Shown piece after piece: positions 54,520 to 64,000 of a stretch of 64,000 nt of DNA. How positions within the stretch are numbered: the first letter of the stretch is position 1; each line of letters opens with the position of its first letter. Under the pieces are notes generated by a model. That model saw nothing but the letters and a program-made list of their open reading frames with translations, searched no databases and was not told the origin of the DNA. Location of the stretch: NCBI RefSeq assembly GCF_038502225.1, contig NC_091307.1, forward strand, positions 27,154,543 through 27,218,542, read 5' to 3'. The DNA comes from Cherax quadricarinatus (Eukaryota; Arthropoda; Malacostraca; Decapoda; Parastacidae). The position numbers and the translations under genes are program-made.

Positions 54520-55802
54520 GATTCCCACCAAGGCACGGTGGCCCGAAAAAGAAAAACTTTCACTATCATTCACTCCATCACTGTCTTGCCAGAAGGGTGC
54601 TTTACACTACAGTTTTCAAACTGCAACATTAACACTCCTCCTTCAGAGTGCAGGCACTGTACTTCCCATCTCCAGGACTCAAGTCCGGCCTGCCGGTTTC
54701 CCTGAATCCCTTCATAAATGTTACTTTGCTCACACTCCAACAGCACGTCAAGTATTAAAAACTATTTGTCTCCATTCACTCCTGTCAAACACGCTCACGC
54801 ATGCCTGCTGGAAGTCCAAGCCCCTCGCACACAAAACCTCCTTTACCCCCTCCCTCCAACCTTTCCTATGCCGACCCCTACCCCGCCTTCCTTCCACTAC
54901 AGACTGATACATTCTTGAAGTCATTCTGTTTCGCTCCATTCTCTCTACATGTCCGAACCACCTCAACAACCCTTCCTCAGCCCTCTGGACAAAAGTTTTG
55001 GTAATCCCGCACCTCCTCCTAACTTCCAAACTACGAATTCTCTGCATTATATTCACACTACACATTGCTCTCAGACATGACATCTCCACTGCCTCCAGTC
55101 TTCTCCTCGCTGCAATATTCATCACCCATGCTTCACACCCATATAAGAGCGTTGGTAAAACTATACTCTCATACATTCCCCTCTTTGCCTCCAAGGACAA
55201 AGTTCTTTTTCTCCACAGACTCCTAAGTGCACCGCTCACCCTTTTTCCCTCATCAATTCTATGATTCACCTCATCTTTCATAGACCTATCCGCTGACACG
55301 TCCACTCCCAAATATCTGAATACATTCACCTCCTCCATACTCTCTCCATCCAATCTGATATCCAATCTTTCATCACCTAATCTTTTTGTTAACCTCATAA
55401 CCTTACTCTTTCCTGTATTCACTTTTAATTTTCTTCTTTTGCATACCCTACCAAATTCATCCACCAACCTCTGCAACTTCTCTTCAGAATCTCCCAAGAG
55501 CACAGTGTCATCAGCAAAGAGCAACTGTGACAACTCCCACTTTATGTGTGATTCTTTATCTTTTAACTCCACGCCTCTTGCCAAGACCCTCGCATTTACT
55601 TTTCTTACAACCCCATCTATAAATATATTAAACAACCACGGTGACATCACACATCCTTGTCTAAGGCCTACTTTTACTGGGAAATAATCTCCCTCTTTCC
55701 TACATACTCTAACTTGAGCCTCACTATCCTCGTAAAAACTCTTCACTGCTTTCAGTAACCTACCTCCTACACCATACACCTGCAACATCTGCCACATTGC
55801 CC

Positions 55803-55804
<2 letters not shown>
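54520..55804 (-). mobile_element. LINE-A, 5'-truncated copy
   Basis: Contains the 3' UTR (54520-54747) and the RT C-terminal two-thirds. Its 5' end stops at CCCCCCTAT in the DRVDRGAMW region and continues as (TA)n. The poly(A) side also meets a (TA)n tract. Confidence 0.88.
54748..55797 (-). CDS. LINE-A reverse transcriptase C-terminal region, open frame
   Basis: An uninterrupted frame of 349 codons from [46 protein letters not shown] (catalytic pair), [40 protein letters not shown] and [13 protein letters not shown]. The fingers and endonuclease are lost by 5' truncation, so the ATG is internal and the product could not act alone. Intact coding suggests recent insertion. This copy shows what the frameshifted 14646 copy lacks. 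Confidence 0.88.
   Translation of the reverse strand: MWQMLQVYGVGGRLLKAVKSFYEDSEAQVRVCRKEGDYFPVKVGLRQGCVMSPWLFNIFIDGVVRKVNARVLARGVELKDKESHIKWELSQLLFADDTVLLGDSEEKLQRLVDEFGRVCKRRKLKVNTGKSKVMRLTKRLGDERLDIRLDGESMEEVNVFRYLGVDVSADRSMKDEVNHRIDEGKRVSGALRSLWRKRTLSLEAKRGMYESIVLPTLLYGCEAWVMNIAARRRLEAVEMSCLRAMCSVNIMQRIRSLEVRRRCGITKTFVQRAEEGLLRWFGHVERMERNRMTSRMYQSVVEGRRGRGRHRKGWREGVKEVLCARGLDFQQACVSVFDRSEWRQIVFNT

Positions 55805-55805
<1 letters not shown>

Positions 55806-55876
<71 letters not shown>
55806..55876. repeat. (TA)n microsatellite
   Basis: About 35 TA units fused to the truncated 5' end of LINE-A. Confidence 0.95.
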
Positions 55877-55879
<3 letters not shown>

Positions 55880-56259
55880 CATATATATATTCTCTTACCG
55901 AGGCAGGGCGTCCTAAAAAAAAAGGAAACGCTTTCAGAAAGTTTTTCTTCTTTTTACATTTATTAATTATACAAGAGAAGGGTTACTGACCCTTGCTCCT
56001 GTATATATATATATATACACACAGAGATGTAGAGGACGAGGAAGGATTGGAAAGACAGTGTGAAAGAGAATGAGAAATTTAGAGGTAGTGTAACATGAAA
56101 GCGGAATACAGGTGAGTGCTGCATCATCGTACTGACGAGTGACTCCTGGAACTGCCAGTTTTGGAGTGCAAAATAATACCAGTAAATGGATTCAGTGAAA
56201 AACGATTAGTTGGTCCTGAATTTTTATGATGGGAAGTGTCTCTGAAAGTCAGACGTGGG
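55877..56259. other. Mixed sequence with LINE-A scrap
   Basis: 55890-55950 has reversed LINE-A tail phrasing (CTTACCGAGGCAGGGCGTCC). The rest has no recognisable gene. Confidence 0.45.
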
Positions 56260-56934
56260 ATGTTGAGGTCAGGTAGGTCAACACAGGCAGTGATGGCTGT
56301 ATGGGGAGAGACTGTTGAGGTCAGGTAGGTCAACATAGGCAGTGATGGCTGTATGGGGAGAGACTGTTGAGGTCAGGTAGGTCAACATAGGCAGTGATGG
56401 CTGTATGGGGAGAGACTGTTGAGGTCAGGTAGGTCAACATAGGCAGTGATGGCTGTATGGGGAGAGACTGTTGAGGTCAGGTAGGTCAACATAGGCAGTG
56501 ATGGCTGTATGGGGAAAGAATGTTGAGGTCAGGTAGGTCAACATAGGCAGTGATGGCTGTATGGGGAGAGACTGTTGAGGTCAGGTAGGTCAACATAGGC
56601 AGTGATGGCTGTATGGGGAGAGACTGTTGAGGTCAGGTAGGTCAACATAGGCAGTGATGGCTGTATGGGGAGAGACTGTTGAGGTCAGGTAGGTCAACAT
56701 AGGCAGTGATGGCTGTATGGGGAGAGACTGTTGAGGTCAGGCAGGTCAACATAGGCAGTGATGGCTGTATGGGGAGAGACTGTTGAGGTCAGGTAGGTCA
56801 ACATAGGCAGTGATGGCTGTATGGGGAGAGACTGTTAAGGTCAGGCAGGTCAACATAGGCAGTGATGGCTGTATGGGGAGAGACTGTTGAGGTCAGGTAG
56901 GTCAACATAGGCAGTGATGGCTGTATGGGGAGAG
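56260..56934. repeat. 52-bp minisatellite
   Basis: About 13 near-identical 52-bp units, each with TTGAGGTCAGGTAGGTCAAC, then ATAGGCAGTGATGGCTGTAT and GGGGAGAGAC. Only scattered single substitutions. Confidence 0.95.
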
Positions 56935-56969
56935 AGAGAATGTTTTCATCTCTACTATTAGACCGTGTT

Positions 56970-57250
56970 AGCTCAGCCTTACCTGGAGAAGCTTTCAGGG
57001 GGTCAACATCCCCGCGGCCCTGTCTGTGACCAGGCCTCGCGGTGGATCAGGGCCTGACCAACCAGTCTGTTACTGCTGGCTGAACACAAACCGATGTACG
57101 AACTACAGCCTGGCTAATCAGGGGCTGATTCAAAGTGCCTGTCCAGCGCCTTCTTGAAGACATTCAAGGATCTCTTGGTTAACCCTCGGGCAGTTGTATT
57201 TACATTGTGGCATAGCATGGCTTCCCTTCTTTTCTCGTTCTCATAGTGAC
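56970..57250 (-). pseudogene. LINE-B-related 3' end fragment
   Basis: Reading minus, the C-terminal words FKKALDRHFESAP-like, the RGLVTDRAAGML-like block, then the CTTCTCCAGGTAAGG end correspond to the LINE-B terminus at 33900-34080 but are diverged. No open frame. Confidence 0.6.
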
Positions 57251-57445
57251 ATTAACTGTAGTGTTCTACAGTTTAATGTCTTGAACTTAGAAATATATCA
57301 GTGATTTTAGTTCAGCTTTTCGGAAGTTGTTATTAGTGAAAGTCATGTTGTATGTGAGATAGAGATTTTTGGAACACTTTTTACAATATCTGAGTAATGT
57401 TGGATTCTTCAGGAAAACTGATTTGCTGTGTCATACCATGTGTAC

Positions 57446-57920
57446 AAGAAGAAGAAGAAGAAGAAGAAGAAGAAGAAGAAGAAGAAGAAGAAGAAGAAGA
57501 AGAAGAAGAAGAAGAAGAAGAAAAAGAAGAAGAAGAAGAAAAAGAAGAAGAAGAAGAAGAAGAAGAAGAAGAAGAAGAAGAAGAAGAAGAAAAAGAAAAA
57601 GAAGAAGAAAAAGAAGAAGAAGAAGAAGAAGAAGAAGAAGAAGAAGAAGAAGAAGAAGAAGAAGAAGAAGAAGAAGAAGAAGAAGAAGAAGAAGAAGAAG
57701 AAGAAGAAGAAGAAGAAGAAGAAGAAGAAGAAGAAGAAGAAGAAGAAGAAGAAGAAGAAGAAGAAGAAGAAGAAGAAGAAGAAGAAGAAGAAGAAGAAGA
57801 AGAAGAAGAAGAAGAAGAAGAAGAAGAAGAAGAAGAAAAAGAAGAAGAAGAAGAAGAAGAAGAAGAAGAAGAAGAAGAAGAAGAAGAAGAAGAAGAAGAT
57901 GATGATGATGATGATGATGA
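57446..57920. repeat. (GAA)n microsatellite with a (GAT)n end
   Basis: About 150 GAA units with a few AAA interruptions, then seven GAT units. Frames give poly-Glu, poly-Lys, poly-Arg and poly-Leu and are not genes. Confidence 0.97.
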
Positions 57921-58155
57921 AAAAGGAGGAAGAGGAGGAGGAGGGTTAGTAACTCAGGGTAACCCAATAAAGTCATATCATCAGAATGGCTTATTTCCAT
58001 CAAGGTTCCATAATCTTGTCCCCCAGGATGCGACCCACACCAGTTGACTAACACCCAGGTACCTACTTGTTGCTAGGTGAAGAGTAACAGCAGGTGTAGA
58101 GTGACTAACACGCAGGTACCTACTTACTGCTAGGTGAACAGAGACCAGATGTTAG
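57921..58155 (-). mobile_element. SINE body, minus strand, with duplicated head-side piece
   Basis: Reading minus: CACCTAGCAACAAGTAGG, TACCTGGGTGTTAGTCAACT, GTGGGTCGCATCCTGGGGG, then GGGTTACCCTGAGTTACTAA, directly followed by the CTC/TCATCA/TTC tail. A second TAACACGCAGGTACCTACTT piece follows at 58107. Confidence 0.7.
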
Positions 58156-58599
58156 TAAACATGCCAACATTTCCCCGGACCATCCAGTGTATGCCTGTAA
58201 CAACTAATACTGTAATGCCAACCTTTGCAAACATTTACAATAGTTCACGTAAAATAAGTTGCAATTCTCTTTAAATAGAGCTTGGCAACCTGATTTATTT
58301 TTCTGGTTCACCGTTTAAATTTCAGCGTAACAAATAAAGCTGGTGGAGAGGAAATATAAAGTAACATTGAACCTTTTGGATAGCAATCCATAGATAAAAT
58401 AAAAAATAGACAGACTGAATCTGACAGGTTCATTTGTGTAAAGTGTAGAGATAGGCGGTTGACGGAGAGGGTCAGGACGGATAATCGTTACTAGGTATTA
58501 AGTGACATTGTTTCTGCGAGTTGTAGGCAGAAGTGATCAGTTTGGGACGCGTCTGTAGCGTTTTCCCATGGATGCTGATGGCCACTGTAAGTCAGTCAC
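58156..58599. other. No recognisable feature
   Basis: Apparently single-copy sequence with no coding frame of note. Confidence 0.4.
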
Positions 58600-59130
58600 A
58601 CCCAGGGTGTGACCTGTCAGATGGTGGCTGATTTTTATTTTGGGGAAGTAGGATGGTTGGTGTTAGAAGTGTGAGGATGTATGAGTGAGGGGAAACTGAT
58701 GCTGTTGGTGGAGCAGGGGGAGTGTGCGCGTGCCAGGGGTTACCATGACGACCAGCGAGGGGAAGGTGGTGGCCACTGTCACCCCTCAGTGTGCTTTCTG
58801 CTGTGGCCGGGGAGTGTTTGGCAGAGAGCAGCCCGCCATGAGAGTGCACAAACCCCCACACTGCTAAGGTAAGAGGTTGAGTGTGTGATAGTGTGAGGTG
58901 GGTGGGGTAGCGTGCGGTGATGGTTGCGGCGCGGCCAAGGGTGGGCAGCTAGCATGGTGGGTCCTCGCGGTGGGCTCGATCAATACCCTCGGAGGTGAAC
59001 CCACCAGCGCGCAACCGTGAGTACTGAGCATGGTAAAGTTAACTTCCCGCCACTCCACCTCATTCAACGTGATTGAGGCGGGTGTGAGCTTTGACGGAGC
59101 TCACACCTTCACTCAGTGCTCACACCATAC
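58600..59130 (+). other. GC-richer segment with a candidate first exon
   Basis: Locally higher GC with clusters of CpG (58710-58760, 58900-59040), unlike the AT-rich surroundings. A 62-codon frame (58681-58869) reads MSEGKLMLLVEQGECARARG and reaches its stop just where CTGCTAAG/GTAAGAGG (about 58861-58875) offers a very good splice donor. This could be a 5' UTR or coding first exon of an unseen gene to the right. I recognise no protein family. Confidence 0.3.
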
Positions 59131-59369
59131 CTCACACACACTCACACCAGCATCATGACGCGCACCATCACCTCTATGCAGCGCCTGACATTTAAACATT
59201 CAAACAAGGTGCACCATCACCAGTGGTGGCTGGGCTGGGGTCTACCCAGGGGGATTAAAACAAGTTTTGTATTTCTTTCACTGAGGGACTCACAAAGGTA
59301 CACATGAAGCTGTGTACATTACTTTACTTAACTTTAAAACCTCTCTTGGCTATACAGTTGTCTGAAATA

Positions 59370-59580
59370 CCCAGATACTTCCGCGGTTGTGTCTTTAACC
59401 GAAAAGACCCCAGTTCGATTCCCGGTGGGGCTAGATGTATGTGCATGTCTCCTTACTTCTACCGCCTCTGTTCATCTAGCAGTCAATAGGTACCTGAGTT
59501 TCAGTTAACTGTTGTGGGTAGCATCTTAAGGCGGAGGACTTCAAAGATTCTAATATAAATAACGAACATTTCTTAGTTTT
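59370..59580 (+). mobile_element. Diverged tRNA-derived SINE
   Basis: B box CAGTTCGATTCCCGGTGG at about 59410, then CTCCTTACTTCTACC, TAGGTACCTGAGTTTCAGTT and GTGGGTAGCATC. Older than the copy at 50012. Confidence 0.6.
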
Positions 59581-59693
59581 CTTCGGCTAATCTGACTTAT
59601 TAACAGAAAAATATCTTCCTTACGAGAAATATTGACCAATGCCGTAAACTCTGAAGTTCATTCTTGAGGATCTTTATGCTGTGGTACATTGTC

Positions 59694-62600
59694 TGTGGTT
59701 GTGTGATGCCCTCTTGGTTGTGTGATGCTCTCGTGGTTGTGTGATGCTCTCGTGGTTGTGTGATGCCCTCGTGGTTGTGTGATGCTCTCGTGGTTGTGTG
59801 ATGCTCTCGTGGTTGTGTGATGCCCTCGTGGTTGTGTGATGCTCTCGTGGTTGTGTGATGCCCTCTTGGTTGTGTGATGCCCTCGTGGTTGCGTGATGCT
59901 CTCGTGGTTGTGTGATGCCCTCGTGGTTGTGTGATGCCCTCTTGGTTGTGTGATGCTCTCGTGGTTGTGTGATGCTCTCGTGGTTGTGTGATGCCCTCTT
60001 GGTTGTGTGATGCCCTCGTGGTTGCGTGATGCTCTCGTGGTTGTGTGATGCCCTCGTGGTTGTGTGATGCCCTCTTGGTTGTGTGATGCTCTCGTGGTTG
60101 TGTGATGCTCTCGTGGTTGTGTGATGCCGTCGTGGTTGTGTGATGCTCTCGTGGTTGTGTGATGCCCTCTTGGTTGTGTGATGCCCTCGTGGTTGCGTGA
60201 TGCTCTCGTGGTTGTGTGATGCTCTCGTGGTTGTGTGATGCCCTCGTGGTTGTGTGATGCCCTCTTGGTTGTGTGATGCTCTCGTGGTTGTGTGATGCTC
60301 TCGTGGTTGTGTGATGCCCTCGTGGTTGCGTGATGCTGTCGTGGTTGTGTGATGCTCTCGTGGTTGTGTGATGCCCTCGTGGTTGCGTGATGCTCTCGTG
60401 GTTGTGTGATGCCCTCGTGGTTGCGTGATGCTCTCGTGGTTGTGTGATGCCCTCGTGGTTGTGCGATGCCCTCGTGGTTGTGTGATGCCCTCGTGGTTGT
60501 GTGATACTCTCGTGGTTGTGTGATGCTCTCGTGGTTGTGTGATGCCCTCGTGGTTGTGTGATGCTCTCGTGGTTGTGTGATACTCTCGTGGTTGTGTGAT
60601 GCTCTCGTGGTTGTGTGATGCCCTCGTGGTTGTGTGATACTCTCGTGGTTGTGTGATGCTCTCGTGGTTGTGTGATGCCCTCGTGGTTGTGTGATGCTCT
60701 CGTGGTTGTGTGATACTCTCGTGGTTGTGTGATGCTCTCGTGGTTGTGTGATGCCCTCGTGGTTGTGTGATACTCTCGTGGTTGTGTGATGCTCTCGTGG
60801 TTGTGTGATGCCCTCGTGGTTGTGTGATGCTCTCGTGGTTGTGTGATGCTCTCGTGGTTGTGTGATGCCGTCGTGGTTGTGTGATGCCCTCGTGGTTGTG
60901 TGATGCTCTCGTGGTTGTGTGATGCTCTCGTGGTTGTGTGATGCCCTCGTGGTTGTGTGATGCCCTCGTGGTTGTGTGATGCCCTCTTGGTTGTGTGATG
61001 CTCTCGTGGTTGTGTGATGCCCTCGTGGTTGTGTGATGCCCTCGTAGTTGTGTGATGCTCTCGTGGTTGTGTGATGCTCTCGTGGTTGTGTGATGCTCTC
61101 GTGGTTGTGTGATGCCGTCGTGGTGTGTGATGCCCTCGTGGTTGTGTGATGCTCTCGTGGTTGTGTGATGCTCTCGTGGTTGTGTGATGCTCTCGTGGTT
61201 GTGTGATACTCTCGTGGTTGTGTGATGCTCTCGTGGTTGTGTGATGCCGTCGTGGTTGTGTGATGCCCTCGTGGTTGTATGATGCTCTCGTGGTTGTGTG
61301 ATGCTCTCGTGGTTGTGTGATGCTCTCGTGGTTGTGTGATGCCGTCGTGGTTGTATGATGCCGTCGTGGTTGTGTGATGCTCTCGTGGTTGTGTGATGCT
61401 CTCGTGGTTGTGTGATACCGTCGTGGTTGTATGATGCCGTCGTGGTTGTGTGATGCCGTCGTGGTTGTGTGATGCCCTCGTGGTTGTGTGATGCTCTCGT
61501 GGTTGTGTGATGCCCTCGTGGTTGTGTGATACCCTCGCGGTTGTGTTATGCCCTCGTGGTTGTGTGATGCCCTCGTGGTTGTGTGATGCCCTCGTGGTTG
61601 TGTGATGCTCTCGTGGTTGTGTGATGCCCTCGTGATTGTGTGATGCCCTCGTGGTTGTGTGATGCCGTCGTGGTTGTGTGATGCTCTCGTGGTTGTGTGA
61701 TGCCCTCGTGGTTGTGTGATGCCCTCGTGGTTGTGTGATGCTCTCGTGGTTGTGTGATGCTCTCGTGGTTGTGTGATGCTCTCGTGGTTGTGTGATGCTC
61801 TCGTGGTTGTGTGATGCCGTCGTGGTTGTGTGATGCCCTCGTGGTTGTGTGATGCTCTCGTGGTTGTGTGATGCTCTCGTGGTTGTGTGATGCTCTCGTG
61901 GTTGTGTGATGCTCTCGTGGTTGTGTGATGCTCTCGTGGTTGTGTGATGCCGTCGTGGTTGTGTGATGCCCTCGTGGTTGTGTGATGCTCTCGTGGTTGT
62001 GTGATGCTCTCGTGGTTGTGTGATGCTCTCGTGGTTGTGTGATGCCGTCGTGGTTGTGTGATGCCGTCGTGGTTGTGTGATGCTCTCGTGGTTGTGTGAT
62101 GCTCTCGTGGTTGTGTGATACCGTCGTGGTTGTATGATGCCGTCGTGGTTGTGTGATGCTCTCGTGGTTGTGTGATGCTCTCGTGGTTGTGTGATGCTCT
62201 CGTGGTTGTGTGATGCCGTCGTGGTTGTATGATGTCATCGTGGTTGTGTGATGCCGTCGTGGTTGTGTGATGCTCTCGTGGTTGTGTGATGCCGTCGTGG
62301 TTGTGTGATGCTCTCGTGGCTGTGTGATGCCATCGTGGTTGTGTGATGCCGTCGTGGTTGTGTGATGCTCTCGTGGTTGTGTGATGCCGTTGTGGTTGTG
62401 TGATGCCGTCGTGGTTGTGTGATGTCGTCGTGGTTGTGTGATGCTCTCGTGGTTGTATGATTGTGATGCCGTCGTGGTTGTGTGATGCCGTCGTGGTTGT
62501 GTGATGCAGTCGTGGTTGTGTGATGCCGTCGTGGTTGTGTGATGCTCTCGTGGTTGTGTGATTTTAATGCCGTCATGGTTGTGTGATGCCGTCGTGGTTG

Positions 62601-62757
62601 TGTGATGCCGTCGTGGTTGTGTGATGCCGTCGTGGCTGTGTGATGCCGTCGTGGTTGTTTGATGCTCTCGTGGTTGTGTGATTGTGATGCCGTCGTGGTT
62701 GTGTGATGCCGTCGTGGTTGTGTGATGCCGTTGTGGTTGTATGATGCCGTCGTGGTT
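59694..62757. repeat. 19-bp minisatellite, about 3.06 kb
   Basis: About 160 units of GTGGTTGTGTGATGCTCTC with CCCTC, CGTC and ACTCTC variants. CCCTC/CTCTC types dominate to the left and CGTC types to the right near 62200-62757. On the minus strand none of the three frames meets a stop for long distances, giving a 481-codon frame of His-Thr-rich 19-residue repeats (61546-62991). There is no other evidence of coding. Confidence 0.97.
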
Positions 62758-62794
62758 GGGGGTTATATAAAAGAAATAATTACTAGTGTTGGAC

Positions 62795-62945
62795 AGAGGT
62801 GTGGACTTAAAAAACATTTGATCTGATATAAAGTGGGAGTCGTTATAGTTGCCTTTCGGTGATGACACACTGCTTTTAGAGAGGTTCAAGAGAAAGGTTG
62901 CAGAGATTAGTGGAAGAGTTGGGAATGTTAGGATGAAGGTGAGCA
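62795..62945 (+). pseudogene. LINE-A RT scrap
   Basis: Diverged match to 14610-14720 (the GGTGATGACACACTGC and GGTTGCAGAGATTAGTGG region), around the FADD motif. Not readable as protein. Confidence 0.6.
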
Positions 62946-63125
62946 AACAGCACGCAGCCACACAGTACTGAGTGTCTAATACCTTGTGCAAGTAAACTTA
63001 TCCAATCTTCCTTCCAAGCTACCCAAGATTTTAGACTCGATAACCTCACCCGGTAGATCATCAGATGCAGCATTCTCCACCTGACTATAAATACTCGCGT
63101 ACCTTCCATCCCAGGTAGATCTGTT
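62946..63125. other. Unassigned sequence left of the Penelope-type end
   Basis: Contains CTCGATAACCTCACCCGG and similar phrases, perhaps part of a Penelope-like element. Not resolved. Confidence 0.35.
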
Positions 63126-63235
63126 TGTGACTTGAAAAAGCCCGCTATGTGGGCGAAACGTTGTCAATAAAGGATCACATTATACTGCATGTGTGTTTAT
63201 ATTTCCATTGTCTCGGTATTTTATACCATTTATTT
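63126..63235 (+). mobile_element. Penelope-type terminal segment
   Basis: AAAGCCCGCTATGTGGGCG hairpin, GAAACGTTGTCAATAAAGG, TTTATATTTCC, TCGGTATTTTATACC. Third clear copy in the window. Confidence 0.55.
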
Positions 63236-63239
63236 CCTG

Positions 63240-64000
63240 AGGAGGGAAGGAAAGAACAGGACTTAAGAAGGCAAGACATCACAGCTAAAAGAGAATTCGT
63301 TAACTTAGTGCATTAGTAAAAGGAAATGAAAGAGAGTGAATGAAATGAAGAAGGTTGTAACTAGAGAGTGCTGGGACGTAGAGGAGCAATTTCATATCCA
63401 GAAGCAGAAGGAGAAATGACAAGAGGAGAGAGAGAGTCCATGGTTCACCCAGAAACGGAGAGGCAAAAGAAAAAAGTGTAAAAACTTTGAAAAATAAGAG
63501 AAAGCAACTAGAAGCTAGCAGAAGAAGCAGAAACGTATACATATGGACAAGAATTTGGGAATGACATAGCATCGAAAGCTCAATCTGAACCAAAATTGCT
63601 ATACAATTTCATCAAAAGGTGAAAAGGTAATAAGAATGATAAAAAAAAAATAGAGATCACAAGAAATGACCAGAAAATGTGCGAGGAGCTGATGAAAGGA
63701 TTCTAGGTTTTCTTGGTGAAAATAGATGTATTGCCAGAGTGTCGAAGAAAGTCCATTAACGAGCACCAGACACAGTACACTCAGCAGGACAAAGACACCA
63801 CTGAGTAAGCTAGATACCTTAAATCCAATGTAACCAGACAGTATCTCAGTGGTTTCTAAAAGAAGGAGCAGAAGCACCGTGTGCACCATTAACCAAATCC
63901 TACAAGTAATTTATTATTGGGCAGTCACCAGAGATGTGGAAAACAGTGAAGGTAGTCCCAATACTTAAGAAAGAAACAGACAGTTAGTATTAAACTACTG
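63240..64000 (+). pseudogene. Degraded LINE fragment running off the window
   Basis: Plus-strand words such as KKCKTLKNKRKQLEASRR, then near the end EMWKTVKVVPILKKETD (63935-63980), fit the linker and RT start of a CR1-like LINE (the consensus has W-x-A-x-VVPIFKKG). Several stops. The remainder would lie beyond 64000. Confidence 0.5.

Noticed and set aside
57369..58054. Long poly-Glu, poly-Lys, poly-Arg and poly-Leu frames
   Set aside because: They are all readings of the (GAA)n microsatellite.
61546..62991. 481-codon minus-strand frame rich in His and Thr
   Set aside because: Follows the 19-bp minisatellite exactly. Kept as a finding but not called as a gene.
63300..63889. Two minus frames of 96-97 codons with hydrophobic Leu runs
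   Set aside because: Antisense of a degraded plus-strand LINE fragment. No independent support.

Overview
This is eukaryotic, repeat-dominated genomic DNA, most likely from a decapod crustacean (freshwater crayfish or a close relative). That assignment is an inference. It rests on the animal-type PSMD12 exons, on tRNA-derived SINEs and LINE tails that I associate with decapod genomes, and on the very long (TA)n, (GAA)n and minisatellite tracts. Nothing suggests bacterial DNA. I see no operons, CRISPR array or rRNA.

Host gene: the only cellular gene I can recognise is PSMD12/Rpn5, a lid subunit of the 26S proteasome, on the minus strand. Three coding exons (27044-27268, 21823-22040, 16485-16644) join in phase into the first 201 codons. 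The rest of the gene would lie to the left, and I found no further exon down to position 1. A strong acceptor just before the ATG implies a non-coding first exon further right, perhaps ending at 28363. The 5-kb introns are packed with transposons.

Left third (1-16 kb): a decayed Ty3/Gypsy fragment (Gypsy A, 956-4735) is followed by a nested stack. A near full-length RTE/BovB-like LINE (LINE-A, 4779-15752) was hit by a TTAA-flanked MITE (5713-6783) and by a structurally complete Gypsy element (Gypsy B, 7127-13324: two 426-bp LTRs, 5-bp target duplication GTGGG).

PSMD12 introns and upstream (16-29 kb): a family of piggyBac-like, TTAA-flanked non-autonomous elements is present, one inserted in another copy of its own family (18688-20790). 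A further copy (22668-25790) carries a TA-flanked foldback element with a 12-bp minisatellite in its loop. An internally deleted LINE-A derivative and a 16-bp minisatellite are also here.

Middle (29-51 kb): an ORF1-only retroelement (29810-31348), SINEs, and two oppositely oriented copies of a CR1/Jockey-like LINE (LINE-B). The minus-strand LINE-B is interrupted by Gypsy C (36101-47710, minus strand). The 3' LTR of Gypsy C carries a hAT transposon (36600-40733), and its 5' LTR carries a SINE-like insertion. Each LTR serves as the empty-site control for the other.

Right third (51-64 kb): a GIY-YIG Penelope-like fragment lies between (TA)n tracts, followed by a 5'-truncated LINE-A, a 52-bp minisatellite, (GAA)n, a small GC-richer candidate exon region, a 3-kb 19-bp minisatellite and degraded LINE sequence.

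Most notable: all three Gypsy-type elements have the pol order protease-integrase-RT-RNase H. That is a Copia-like order in Gypsy-type proteins, as in the Gmr1-like group that I know mainly from deuterostomes.
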